64,000 nt of DNA. It comes from Promethearchaeota archaeon. GTDB taxonomy: Archaea; Asgardarchaeota; Lokiarchaeia; Sigyniarchaeales; SOKP01. The stretch spans positions 1 to 64,000 of the forward strand of contig JAGXNO010000009.1 in assembly GCA_019894975.1 (NCBI GenBank), in the 5' to 3' direction. The translations under genes and the position numbers were made by a program. How positions within the stretch are numbered: position 1 is the first letter of the stretch; each line of letters begins with the position of its first letter. Under the pieces are notes generated by a model, which saw nothing but the letters and a program-made list of their open reading frames with translations, was not told the origin of the DNA and did no database searches. Shown here one piece after another: positions 34,263 to 43,401 of the stretch.

Positions 34263-35909
34263 TTAATAATTCCCGGAATAAATTTCGTTTTTAACTAGCT
34301 CAAAATCAATTGATTCCTGAGAACTGATACCAAGATTCCATTTTGAACAAACTTCTTGAGCTCTTTGAGATATGTAAGCAATGTCTTGACGATCAAGAAG
34401 GTCTAATTTGAATTTTCGTACTCCTGCAAGTAGCTGTTTTAATCCTGTTCCCAATTTGCTCGCAAAATAGGTATACACACCAACAGCTGATGGTGGGATA
34501 TACTTACCATTGTAGATTCGATGTAAATTATCATATTCAACAAATGATTCACGTATGGTCAGACTTTTTGGATCTTTATCCTTAGGAAATCCTAGATTTT
34601 TTAACATTGCCGGAGTTGCTTCCTTATTTTCTATAACTTCTCCAACATATTTTCCCTTCATAGCAGCGGTTATTGGTGCTCTTGCCATTGCTATACAGTT
34701 TACATATGGAGCACCCATTGCTAAAGCCTTGAACATTTGGGTCTCATTCGCTATACCTCCTGCTATTGCAATGCTAGGAATTTTTGTACTTGGACATTTC
34801 TTCTTGATCATATCAATACATCCAACTACTAACGCTTCTAAATAGACTGTTGGAATTGAACCTTCATTCATCATGCTTACTGGGCTCATCCCGGTACCAC
34901 CACCAGCACCATCAAAGGTCATTCCGTCTACTTTTCCTTCGATCCCTAATCTTGTAAGCCAAGCTGTTGCTGCTGGCCTATATGCTCCAGTTTTGATGAA
35001 AATATTTTTGGCTCCACTTGCCCGAGTTTTATCAATTTCCTCTAAAACATCTTCTGTAGAAGATAGCCCTACTCTACTATGTCTCTCAAAATCAGGGATC
35101 AATCCCGCCTTCCATTCATCAATGATAAAAGGATCTGATGGATCTGGGAACACTAAATACCCTCTTTTTTGTAATAATTGAGCACGCTCTAAAGATTCTA
35201 ATCTCACTTCTCCCCCTATAGCTTTTGCACCTTGACCAAATTTAATTTCAAGGGAATTAACTTCTAACTTAGACATGACATAGTCAAACACACCCAATCT
35301 TGTATCTTCAACATTTTTTTGAACAATAATATCACCATGCTTACCATCCCAAAACTCCCTAAATAATCTAACACGATTCTTCATATCTTCAGTGTCAATA
35401 ACTTGAGGAAAAACAGAATGATTAGCGAATTTCGAATTAGGATCCATTCCAACTACATTCTCGCCCACAGTAATACTGATACCTGATAGTGCCGCACCCA
35501 TGGCTAAGCCATCCCAATTTCTCTTTGCTACATTGGTGCTTCCTAATCCTGCAATTACAATTGGATATTTTTGATCGATATTTCCCCATTTAGTTCCGAT
35601 ATTAACATTTGGGAAAATAACTTTATCTTCGTGAGCTTCAATACCCTGAGCTCCCCGACATTCAAATTGGATCTGAAAATCGCTGTAAGAAAGCCCAAAA
35701 TCCTTTGGAGATCCTGCTGTAGAATTACCAAAATATTCTCTTCGCGGGTATAACACCTCACGACCTCTCAGTGCTGATTTTGAAACTTCACAAAAAACTG
35801 GACAATCAGCAACACATATCGGGCACAAACCAGATTCACAAGAATCCTCAACCCTTGTTCTCGACCCGATCATTGACATATTATGGGTGTCCATTGAAAA
35901 TTTTGTCAT
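34263..35909 (-). CDS. FMN-binding glutamate synthase domain protein (GltB central domain type)
   Basis: This is a 548-residue protein. It contains the FMN/3Fe-4S synthase domain: KFGQGAKAIGGEVRLE, FIKTGAYRPAATAWL, DGAGGGTGMSP and SIAIAGGIANETQM. The N-terminus has an extra cysteine cluster, CESGLCPICVADCPVFCE. The class II amidotransferase domain of full glutamate synthase is absent, as in archaeal split systems, so ammonia would have to come from a partner. It is the last gene of an apparent three-gene unit after two small genes (36486-36713 and 35948-36472). Confidence 0.9.
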   Translation of the reverse strand: MTKFSMDTHNMSMIGSRTRVEDSCESGLCPICVADCPVFCEVSKSALRGREVLYPRREYFGNSTAGSPKDFGLSYSDFQIQFECRGAQGIEAHEDKVIFPNVNIGTKWGNIDQKYPIVIAGLGSTNVAKRNWDGLAMGAALSGISITVGENVVGMDPNSKFANHSVFPQVIDTEDMKNRVRLFREFWDGKHGDIIVQKNVEDTRLGVFDYVMSKLEVNSLEIKFGQGAKAIGGEVRLESLERAQLLQKRGYLVFPDPSDPFIIDEWKAGLIPDFERHSRVGLSSTEDVLEEIDKTRASGAKNIFIKTGAYRPAATAWLTRLGIEGKVDGMTFDGAGGGTGMSPVSMMNEGSIPTVYLEALVVGCIDMIKKKCPSTKIPSIAIAGGIANETQMFKALAMGAPYVNCIAMARAPITAAMKGKYVGEVIENKEATPAMLKNLGFPKDKDPKSLTIRESFVEYDNLHRIYNGKYIPPSAVGVYTYFASKLGTGLKQLLAGVRKFKLDLLDRQDIAYISQRAQEVCSKWNLGISSQESIDFELVKNEIYSGNY

Positions 35910-35947
35910 ATTTTTCTCATCTTTTTATTATTTTGATTTTTAAATTT

Positions 35948-36472
35948 TTATTCAAACTTTAAAAGGTAATTCAATTTCCTTTCAGTATTTTGGACATTGT
36001 TAAATTTAATGGAGGAAAAAATATTCCATTCATAATTTTCTTTCTCGAGTTTTTCTCTATGGGGTGTATCTTTTATAATTGTCTCAACAGTATGTAAATC
36101 AGATGCCAATAACTCTATGCAAGCCATCACAGTATTACAATTCCATCTATACGTTCTTTGTACAGGTTCGAAAATCTTTCCAAATGGTACTGATGTGCCC
36201 TCACATGTATGGCATATAGTCCGACCATATGAATATTCTTCTCCACACTTAGGACATTCAATCAGCTTTAATCCCGGTTCATTACACTTACCTAAATTAC
36301 TCCCAAACGGTAAAGCATTCTGTTCTAAGAAATTATCACATCTCCATCTGTGATCATTTCTATCCTGAGAGTTTAATCCACTGCTAATAGCTTTTTCTTC
36401 ACAGCTACGGCAAATCTTCCTGTCGTGTAAGTATTCCTTTCCACAAAATTGACATTTTAATGACATTTTCAT
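35948..36472 (-). CDS. Tandem zinc-ribbon protein, 174 aa
   Basis: Two homologous units are visible. Unit 1 (about 4-58) is CQFCGKEYLHDRKICRSCEE followed by HRWRC. Unit 2 (about 75-125) is CPKCGEEYSYGRTICHTCEG followed by YRWNC. Each has C-x2-C, C-x2-C and a conserved R-W-x-C. The C-terminal 45 residues are unrelated and charged. The duplication suggests a nucleic-acid or protein-binding module; no named family is recognised. It lies 13 bases after a small HTH-like gene and 38 bases before the glutamate synthase gene. Confidence 0.7.
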   Translation of the reverse strand: MKMSLKCQFCGKEYLHDRKICRSCEEKAISSGLNSQDRNDHRWRCDNFLEQNALPFGSNLGKCNEPGLKLIECPKCGEEYSYGRTICHTCEGTSVPFGKIFEPVQRTYRWNCNTVMACIELLASDLHTVETIIKDTPHREKLEKENYEWNIFSSIKFNNVQNTERKLNYLLKFE

Positions 36473-36485
36473 TCACGCTCTTTTT

Positions 36486-36713
36486 TTAATTTTCTTCTCT
36501 TGCGACTTCATATAACCGGGGTCTTGTGTTATAATAGATTTGTAACTTGTCAGGCATAGTTTTTTTAATTCGTTTAATCACTGTCGTGACTCCATTACGA
36601 TTTTCTCCATAACCCATTGCCCTAGCCCATTCTGCTGCAGAACATCTTCCAATTTCTTTCAATTTTTCCAAGCAAATTTCTTCCCATGTTCGAAAATACT
36701 CTTGAACTGTTAT
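36486..36713 (-). CDS. Small winged-helix-like protein, 75 aa, predicted AUA start
   Basis: The protein reads TVQEYFRTWEEICLEKLKEI, then a helix-turn-helix-like segment CSAAEWARAMGYGENRNG, then a basic helix and a beta wing IYYNTRPRLYEVA. This fits a small DNA-binding fold (inferred). An in-frame stop overlaps the SD, and the frame contains no ATG or GTG. TTG at 36671 has no SD and would cut the first helix. ATA at 36713 lies exactly seven bases after AAGGAGGT, so it is the likely start. It is the first gene of the unit leading into the glutamate synthase gene. Confidence 0.65.
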   Translation of the reverse strand: MTVQEYFRTWEEICLEKLKEIGRCSAAEWARAMGYGENRNGVTTVIKRIKKTMPDKLQIYYNTRPRLYEVAREEN

Positions 36714-37181
36714 TTTTAAAACCTCCTTTTAAAAAATTTTTTTTTTAAGCCTCTTATTTTATTCTATTTTTATATTGGTGGGAACTTCTTCCCGTGTTTT
36801 TGTTATATTAAAATAGGGATATCAGATATTTAAACTTTCTTCTAGTTTTTTTTGATTTCTCTAAAAGAAATACGGAAAATATTGCGAATCATTGAACAGA
36901 TTATAGATATTTCAGAAGTCAATTGAAAACATTTTAGTTCAAATTTACTTCTATTTAAAATTTACTATGCCCCATTGAACAATTTTTACTAAAATTTCCT
37001 CATTTTCGACAAAAATTTTAATTTATTTGATTGAAAATTGAAGATGTTTTTGATATAAGTGTCATATATTGAATCACGTTCAGGTTTCTACTAATATTTT
37101 TTGCCAAAGAATGAACAAAACCTATAATTTAAACTCACTTTATTGAAAGAATTTTAAGTACTTTGAAGATATAAAATTTTA
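36714..37181. other. Intergenic region with promoter of the minus-strand unit
   Basis: This 468-base AT-rich spacer has no gene that I can support. Near its left end are the SD AAGGAGGT (minus strand, 36721-36728), a TATA-like aatataaaaatag (minus, about 36762-36775) and a GGGAA-CTTC-TTCCC hairpin/palindrome (36780-36793) just upstream of that TATA. The rest shows nothing recognisable. Confidence 0.6.
36721..36728 (-). promoter_or_regulatory. Strong Shine-Dalgarno site before an ATA codon
   Basis: The minus strand reads AAGGAGGT, the best SD in the window, then seven bases, then ATA ACA GTT. It fixes the start of the 75-residue HTH-like gene at 36713. Confidence 0.75.
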
Positions 37182-37676
37182 TTACTTATTTTTACCCTCT
37201 TCGTTTTCAATCAAGTCAACTAAAGAGCTATTATCTTTAATTATATTCAAAACGATATGAGTGTTAGTTCTTTCTACATAGGGTGAAGTATGAATATCTT
37301 TAATCATTTTACTCAGATTTTCTCTATTTTTAAATCTTGCTAAAATAAGTGCGTCGTAAGTTCCTGTAATATCATACACACCAAAAATATTAGGGATCTG
37401 AGCAATTTCATTTTCGACATCGAGCATTTTCCCTTTCGAAATTGTTAGTTCAATAATGGCGATGATATTATAACCTAATTTTTCATAATCAATTTGAACC
37501 CCATAATTCTTAATAACGTCATTTTCCTCTAATTTTTGAACATGTTTGATTATAGTATTTGGCGAACGATTTAATTCTTCAGCAATGCTACTTTTATTTT
37601 TACGTCCATCAAGGCTCAATGCTTTTAAAATTTCAATATCTAATTCTTCAATCTTGGTATCTTTTGTAGAATTCAT
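37182..37676 (-). CDS. Lrp/AsnC family transcriptional regulator
   Basis: This is a 164-residue protein. It has the N-terminal HTH (ILKALSLDGRKNKSSIAEEL then RSPNTIIKHVQKLEE) and the C-terminal RAM ligand-binding domain with the GVYDITGTYDALIL core. It is the right size for a one-domain-pair Lrp protein. It is divergent from glutamine synthetase across a 175-base region with inverted and direct repeats, so it probably controls glnA and itself (inferred). Confidence 0.93.
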   Translation of the reverse strand: MNSTKDTKIEELDIEILKALSLDGRKNKSSIAEELNRSPNTIIKHVQKLEENDVIKNYGVQIDYEKLGYNIIAIIELTISKGKMLDVENEIAQIPNIFGVYDITGTYDALILARFKNRENLSKMIKDIHTSPYVERTNTHIVLNIIKDNSSLVDLIENEEGKNK

Positions 37677-37740
37677 CTAGTAATAATGTATTTTAATTAT
37701 TAATAAACATGACGGATTTTTTTCATTCCCCGACAAAAAC

Positions 37741-37810
37741 AATTGCATTAATTTCAGAAATGTCCTCATTATCTGAAAAAGATCGAATGATTTTTAAGTA
37801 TAATTGCATT
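37741..37810 (+). promoter_or_regulatory. glnA upstream region: inverted repeat, direct repeats and TATA box
   Basis: TTTCAGA (37752-37758) and TCTGAAA (37772-37778) form a perfect 7-bp inverted repeat with 13-base spacing. AATTGCATT occurs twice, at 37741-37749 and 37802-37810. A TATA-like ttttaagtata (about 37792-37802) abuts the second copy, about 50 bases before the glnA ATG. These are candidate sites for the divergent Lrp regulator. Confidence 0.5.
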
Positions 37811-37851
37811 TATCTAGATTATAAAAACCACGAATAAAAAAAATACTAAAG

Positions 37852-39201
37852 ATGATTGAAAAAGGAAATCCCAAAAGAAAAGAGCTGTGTAATACTGCAT
37901 TAAATGCAATTAAAGAGCAAGATATTAAGTTTATTTATCTACAGTTCACGGATATTCATGGAATCATAAAGAGTTTTGAAGTAAACTCAAGAAGGATTGA
38001 GGAGATCTTTGAGTTAGGAGAAAGCTTTGATGGAAGTTCTATCACAGGTTATGGCGCAATTGAGGAATCTGATAAAGTAGCACTCCCTGATCCTAGCACG
38101 TTCTATCTATTACCGTGGCGAAAAGAGAATAAAGTTGCAAGAGTAATATGTGATGTTTATGGACCTGATGGAGAACGATATGAAGGAGATCCGCGTTATA
38201 TCTTACAACGAGCAGTAAAAAAGGCAGAAGAGAACGGTTTTACGTTTTTATGTGCTCCCGAAATGGAATTTTTTATATTAACTCCAGATACAAAGGAAGC
38301 ATTTAAGCCATCAGATATGAGGGGGTATTTCGATTATGATCCTTATGATATTAGTGAAATGATAAGATATAGAATTGCAGATTATTGTGATAAGATGGGA
38401 ATAAATGTAGAATGTATTCATCATGAAGTTGCTTTTGGCCAACATGAAATAGATTTTCGTTATGATAAAGCCGTAACTGCCGCCGATAGTGCAATAACTA
38501 TAAAAACAATTGTTAAAACAGTTGCTGCTAATCAAAATCTTATTGGAACGTTTATGGCTAAGCCTTTTCATGGAATAAATGGATCTGGTATGCATGTGCA
38601 TCAATCATTATGGAGGAATGGAAGTAATGTATTTTATGATGAAAATGATAGAGATAATATTTCAGATACAATGAAAAAATGGATTGCTGGACAACTGAAG
38701 CATGCAAAAGCTATGTGTGCGGTTTTAAGCAGTTGGCCAAATTCCTATAAAAGGTTAGTTCCAGGGTATGAAGCACCTGTGTATTTAGCGTGGGGTTTTA
38801 GAAATAGATCACCTTTGATTAGGGTTCCCGATTTTGGCGGAAGGCCTAATGCGGCAAGGTGTGAAATTCGATGTCCTGATCCTTCTGGAAATCCATATCT
38901 TCAATTCGCCGTCCTTCTCACAGCAGGATTAGAGGGAATATTATCGGATGATATCGAAATTTCTGAACCAACTGATAGAAACGTATATCATCTTACTTCT
39001 AAGGAAATGGAAAAAGAAGGAATTGAGTCTTTACCAGGAAGCTTACATGAAGCACTAATAGAATTTAAAAATTCTGAATTAATGAGAGAAGTATTCGGGG
39101 AAGATGCTTTTAAAAACTACTATTATGCCAAGCTTGAAGAATACGATGCCTATCGCGTTGTTGTAAGTGAATGGGAAAGAAATCGGTATATTAGATTATA
39201 A
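37852..39201 (+). CDS. glnA: Glutamine synthetase, type I
   Basis: This 449-residue protein has the expected motifs: FDGSSITGYGAIEESD (N-terminal beta-grasp), metal-binding PEMEFFIL, ATP-region KPFHGINGSGMHVHQSL, and RSPLIRVPDFGG. No adenylylation-site context of the enteric type is evident, and length fits the archaeal GSI-alpha form. It makes glutamine from glutamate and ammonia. The short (~175 bp) divergent promoter shared with an Lrp regulator suggests nitrogen-dependent control. Confidence 0.97.
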   Translation: MIEKGNPKRKELCNTALNAIKEQDIKFIYLQFTDIHGIIKSFEVNSRRIEEIFELGESFDGSSITGYGAIEESDKVALPDPSTFYLLPWRKENKVARVICDVYGPDGERYEGDPRYILQRAVKKAEENGFTFLCAPEMEFFILTPDTKEAFKPSDMRGYFDYDPYDISEMIRYRIADYCDKMGINVECIHHEVAFGQHEIDFRYDKAVTAADSAITIKTIVKTVAANQNLIGTFMAKPFHGINGSGMHVHQSLWRNGSNVFYDENDRDNISDTMKKWIAGQLKHAKAMCAVLSSWPNSYKRLVPGYEAPVYLAWGFRNRSPLIRVPDFGGRPNAARCEIRCPDPSGNPYLQFAVLLTAGLEGILSDDIEISEPTDRNVYHLTSKEMEKEGIESLPGSLHEALIEFKNSELMREVFGEDAFKNYYYAKLEEYDAYRVVVSEWERNRYIRL

Positions 39202-39305
39202 TAGTTCAAACTTTTTTTTTCTTTTCTTATTTGGTAATTTCATCGTCTAGTAAATGTTTAAATAGTACCTCGACATAATATAAATTTGATAAAATTCCAA
39301 ATTAA

Positions 39306-39311
39306 AGGTGA
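39306..39311 (+). promoter_or_regulatory. Shine-Dalgarno site before an ATT codon (permease fusion)
   Basis: AGGTGA, within aaaggtgag, is followed after six bases by ATT at 39318. The in-frame stop TGA lies within this SD, so translation in this frame must begin after it. Confidence 0.65.
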
Positions 39312-39317
39312 GAAGTT

Positions 39318-41183
39318 ATTTCTAATCTTAAAGAAAGGTATAAGAGTATAAGGAAACGCTATACGAGTATAAAAAAGTTCCATAGAAATATAATTATTAC
39401 ATTTCTTATTGCATTCGTAAGTCTATTTGTTGGATTATATATCATTTTTTCATTCATTCGTCTAATCCCTGGGGATCCTGTAGCCGCTTATTTAGCTGCT
39501 ATTGGTGTACATAACCCCACCGATGAACAATATCAGCAAATGGTCAGACGGTTAGGAATTGATGATTTTTTCTCGTTTATCAGAGCTTTATTTGCAGGGG
39601 AATGGCGAATTTCAGTTTATATAGCAAGAGGTGAACCAGTTATTGATTTAATTGGAGAAGCAATCCTAAAAATGATAGGCATGATAACAATACCTCTAGT
39701 AGTGGGAATAGGGTTAGGAATCTTCCTTGGGAAGATCTCATCTAAGAATAGGGGAACATGGAAGGATAAAGCTATTCAATTTTTTAGTATTTTTGGAATA
39801 TCACTTTCAGTAATTTTCTTCGGTCTTTTACTTAAGTACTTCCTATGTGAAGAGTTAGGATTTTGTGAACCTATGGGTATTTCTGCAGTACCGATAGGGA
39901 TTTTAACTATTTCATTTTCTGCGCTAATAAGCTGGCAAACTCGCTCCTATATGATAAAGGAACCACGTAATAAGTCAGTCGTTTCCAACACAATAATGAT
40001 TGGGATTATTTTCGGTTTTATTTTTTTGTTTTACATGTTAATAGAATATACTTTTTATATTGCTGGTTTTAGTAATCTATTATTGGTTAGCTTAATCCTT
40101 TATGATTATTTCCTTCTTGCGGGATGTTTATTTGCATTATTGATAATGTTTGTCATACTGATATTAATTTCAAATTTGCTTTTTAGCTTTTATATGCATA
40201 AAAAAAGTGAATATCCTGAACGTGAACTTGAACCAATCTTAGCTAGACCTAAGACAATTAAAAGGGAATTATTAAAAAAGGAAAATCATGGAAAAAAAAT
40301 ATTGACTTGGATTTTTTCAAATCTGAAATTTCTTTTCCTTCCCGGATCAAGAATAGAGGAATTATCTTTACGCGAATTTGAGTATGAGAAAAAAATTGGT
40401 AAAAGATCAATAGCTAGAAGATTAAAAAATCCCTTAACAATTCTCGGCTATTCTGTATTATTTTTTGTTATTACTCTTGCGGTTTTTGCAGAATGGCTCT
40501 CTCCACAAGTATTTGATGAGGCTATGTTACCCCATGCGGGCTCATGGAACCCACCATCCTCCGAATATCCCTTAGGACAAACTGTAATGGGGGGGGATGT
40601 ACTTTCAAAAACAATCTGGGGTATACGTAATGCATTACTTTTTGGTTTTTCAACAATTCTTGTTGGTTTGGTAGGAGGTGGAATTTTAGGGTATCTTGCA
40701 GTTATTTTTAATAATTGGGGGGAAAGGATTATAAATGGATTAATGATCTTCTTTTATATAATCCCCGGAATAATTCTCTGCCTATTATACATTGGTGTTT
40801 ATGGACCATTTACAGAATTTGCATTACCCATTATCGGTATTTTATTAATCCCTAACTTCACACGAGCAATAGCTAGTACAATACCTAGAAAAATTAACGT
40901 TAAACATATAACAAAGACAATAATTTCTCAAATTCCATTAAATCTCGCAATTGCTATTATTCTCTATACCTCAACGGAATTTTTAGGATTCTTTATGAAT
41001 GTAGATATAAGATTGGGAGATGATATTGGGCTTGCTTTTTTAAATTTATCTGAGGCGCCTTGGGCAAGTTTATGGCCTGGATTTGCATTGTTTGGATTAA
41101 TATTCGGGCTCTTTGCCGTCCATGCAGACCTTCAGGGGTATGAACTCCCCCTAAGAGAATTAGAAAATGTAGAATTAAAATAG
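39318..41183 (+). CDS. DppB-DppC fusion: peptide/nickel-type ABC permease, predicted AUU start
   Basis: The first half is DppB-like: a TM helix then FIRLIPGDPVAAYL, the LGIDDFFSF segment and the permease core IPLVVGIGLGIFLGK. The second half is DppC-like: RRLKNPLTILGYSVL, YPLGQTVMGGDVLSKTIWGI and the EAA-type loop LVGLVGGGILGYLAV. Normally these are two proteins; here they form one chain of 621 residues. The ATG at 39540 would delete the first TM helix, so ATT at 39318 behind AGGTGA is the likely start; no ATG/GTG/TTG lies between it and the upstream stop. No ATPase or binding-protein gene of this transporter is adjacent. Confidence 0.85.
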   Translation: MSNLKERYKSIRKRYTSIKKFHRNIIITFLIAFVSLFVGLYIIFSFIRLIPGDPVAAYLAAIGVHNPTDEQYQQMVRRLGIDDFFSFIRALFAGEWRISVYIARGEPVIDLIGEAILKMIGMITIPLVVGIGLGIFLGKISSKNRGTWKDKAIQFFSIFGISLSVIFFGLLLKYFLCEELGFCEPMGISAVPIGILTISFSALISWQTRSYMIKEPRNKSVVSNTIMIGIIFGFIFLFYMLIEYTFYIAGFSNLLLVSLILYDYFLLAGCLFALLIMFVILILISNLLFSFYMHKKSEYPERELEPILARPKTIKRELLKKENHGKKILTWIFSNLKFLFLPGSRIEELSLREFEYEKKIGKRSIARRLKNPLTILGYSVLFFVITLAVFAEWLSPQVFDEAMLPHAGSWNPPSSEYPLGQTVMGGDVLSKTIWGIRNALLFGFSTILVGLVGGGILGYLAVIFNNWGERIINGLMIFFYIIPGIILCLLYIGVYGPFTEFALPIIGILLIPNFTRAIASTIPRKINVKHITKTIISQIPLNLAIAIILYTSTEFLGFFMNVDIRLGDDIGLAFLNLSEAPWASLWPGFALFGLIFGLFAVHADLQGYELPLRELENVELK

Positions 41184-41426
41184 GTTTGGGTACATCCTTT
41201 CAATATTTTCTATAGCTTCAGTGAACAAAGTAAGTAATATCATACTATCATTGACATACATGTTATTCATTACATAATCCAAAATGCTATTTGCTGTTGA
41301 TTTATCTCTGTTAGTATACTTCTGCACCTTTGATTTGAACAAGATAATAAATTCCTCTTTTAACCACTCTAGTTCCTCTATTAAACTTTCCTCTAAAATC
41401 TCATGATAATTCACACTTACTTTCAT
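41175..41426 (-). CDS. Small hypothetical helical protein, 83 aa
   Basis: This acidic, helical protein has NYHEILEESLIEELEWLKEE near the N-terminus and IENIERMYPNLF at the end. A GAGGTT SD precedes its ATG. It overlaps the 3' end of the permease fusion by nine bases in convergent orientation. No family is recognised. Confidence 0.55.
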   Translation of the reverse strand: MKVSVNYHEILEESLIEELEWLKEEFIILFKSKVQKYTNRDKSTANSILDYVMNNMYVNDSMILLTLFTEAIENIERMYPNLF

Positions 41427-41584
41427 TATTTAACCTCAACCCCAACAAAATTATACAAATCTCCTTCTTCTTTAATTAATATGAGTTAGGTTAGTATAAA
41501 TAAGTTAAAGAGACCGATTTTTATGTAATTTGTATTTATAGAAATAGTTGAAAATCTCCTAATACCACTATATATATATTAATG

Positions 41585-43399
41585 TTAAGTCTTATTTTGG
41601 ACAATCTCCTTCATTTTTTCAATGTATTCAAGAGATTGGTGGCGAAAGTATGTATTATAAAGCTCAGCATAGGTTCCACCCTTGGCCATTAAGGCATCAT
41701 GGTTTCCTTCTTCCACGATCTTTCCGTGATCCATAACGATTATACGATCTACATGTCTTACAGTCCAAAGTCGATGAGCAATAATAATAGAAGTACGCCC
41801 TTCAATCGTTTTTTGTAAAGCATCCTGAATTTTTGTTTCAGTAAAAGGATCAACTGATGCGGTAGCCTCATCCAATATCAGAATTGACGGATTTTCTAAT
41901 AAAACACGAGCAAAAACTACTAACTGACGCTGACCCATGGAGAGCATACTACCACGTTCTCCCGTATAAGTATTTAAACCATCTGATAAATCCTCGATCC
42001 AATCAGTGCCACTAGAATTATTTAAGGCATTTAAAACTGCATCATCAGTTGCATTTTTGCAGCAGTACTTAATATTATTTTCAAGAGTGTCTGCCCAGAG
42101 AAATGGAGTTTGTGGTATTATTCCAATATGTTTTCGATATTCACTTAAATCATAAGCTCTGATACTTTTTCCATCAATTAATATATCTCCTTCTTGGAAT
42201 TCATAGAATCTAGCAATGAGCTTTGCTAAGCTTGATTTCCCCGCACCTGTATGACCTACGATAGCTACAGATTCTCCAGGCTTAATTTTTAAATTAAAAT
42301 TTGTAAAGACTTCTTTTGATGCTTCATACTGAAAAGTTACATCTTTAAATTCAATTTCACCGTTTAGTTCTGGTGGTTTTATGTTATCATTTTGAATTAC
42401 CAAAGGGATAGTATCTATCAAGGCAAAAATACGTTCTGAAGCTGACATACCTGTCTGAAATGCAGGCCAAAATGAGGCTATAGATAACAATGGAAAAAAG
42501 AGGAAACTTAATCCTGATAAAAACAAGTTCAAATCACCCACGCTTAAAGAACCATTTAAAACTCTTGCTCCCCCGAGAAACACAATTAAAGTTAGTACTA
42601 TCCCTTGAATCATGCTTAAAGCGGGATATACAATACTGAAAACAAAACCTCTTCGTAAATTGACTTTATAAGAAATATCATTTACTTCATTAAATGTGTC
42701 ATAAAGCTTCTTTTCTTGTCGAAAGGTTTTTGCGATTTGAATTCCTGAAAAACTTTCTTTAACATATGCATTAACAGAAGCAAGAGCTCGTTGTCCCAAT
42801 AAAGCTCTCTTTCGCGCGATTTTTCGATATGCGAATGCTATAAGAAAAAACAAAGGAAAAGTAATTATTGTGGCTAAAAATAAAATGATATCCATAAACA
42901 CCATTATTACTAATAAAAAGATGATAATGAAAAATGAAGATAATAAATCAAGTGAAAGATTTACAACTTCACCCAAATCTCTGGAATCAGTATTAATTCG
43001 ACTCACTACCTTACCAATCGGATTTCTATCAAAAAATGATAAGTCATGATTTAAAACAGCTTCGCCAGCATCCCTTCTTAAATCTAGTACTACATCTCCA
43101 ATGATTTTGGAGATTTTACGACGTCTAAAATAATTAAAAACCCACCCTAATATATTCAACATAAAAGTAAAAGCTATAACGAATATAATATAAACTACAT
43201 TTCTGTTGGTTTCGATATTGTTTAGAATTATTGAAGTTAGAATTGGAATGAGAGAACTGGAGAGAGATCCAAGACTAAGAAGGAAAACTACAAACCCCAT
43301 TGGACGTTTATAAGGAGTAAAATATTTTAAGATCCGTTTTATTAAGACTCTATCCGAAATTTCTTTGTCATACTCCTCAGCTTCAAGTCCAACCCACAT
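41585..43399 (-). CDS. ABC exporter half-transporter, canonical ATPase site (type IV, MsbA-like)
   Basis: This 604-residue protein has six TM helices (about 35-310) followed by an ATPase domain with Walker A GHTGAGKSS, signature LSMGQRQ, Walker B ILILDEATASVD with intact catalytic Glu, and H-loop IIIAHRLWT. It starts two bases after the stop of its upstream partner, so the two should form a heterodimer. The substrate (lipid, drug or peptide) is unknown. Confidence 0.93.
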   Translation of the reverse strand: MWVGLEAEEYDKEISDRVLIKRILKYFTPYKRPMGFVVFLLSLGSLSSSLIPILTSIILNNIETNRNVVYIIFVIAFTFMLNILGWVFNYFRRRKISKIIGDVVLDLRRDAGEAVLNHDLSFFDRNPIGKVVSRINTDSRDLGEVVNLSLDLLSSFFIIIFLLVIMVFMDIILFLATIITFPLFFLIAFAYRKIARKRALLGQRALASVNAYVKESFSGIQIAKTFRQEKKLYDTFNEVNDISYKVNLRRGFVFSIVYPALSMIQGIVLTLIVFLGGARVLNGSLSVGDLNLFLSGLSFLFFPLLSIASFWPAFQTGMSASERIFALIDTIPLVIQNDNIKPPELNGEIEFKDVTFQYEASKEVFTNFNLKIKPGESVAIVGHTGAGKSSLAKLIARFYEFQEGDILIDGKSIRAYDLSEYRKHIGIIPQTPFLWADTLENNIKYCCKNATDDAVLNALNNSSGTDWIEDLSDGLNTYTGERGSMLSMGQRQLVVFARVLLENPSILILDEATASVDPFTETKIQDALQKTIEGRTSIIIAHRLWTVRHVDRIIVMDHGKIVEEGNHDALMAKGGTYAELYNTYFRHQSLEYIEKMKEIVQNKT

Positions 43400-43401
43400 T
43401 C

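Noticed and set aside
39540..39542. ATG 39540 as start of the permease fusion
   Set aside because: The DppB first helix and the RLIPGDP segment lie upstream in the same open frame.
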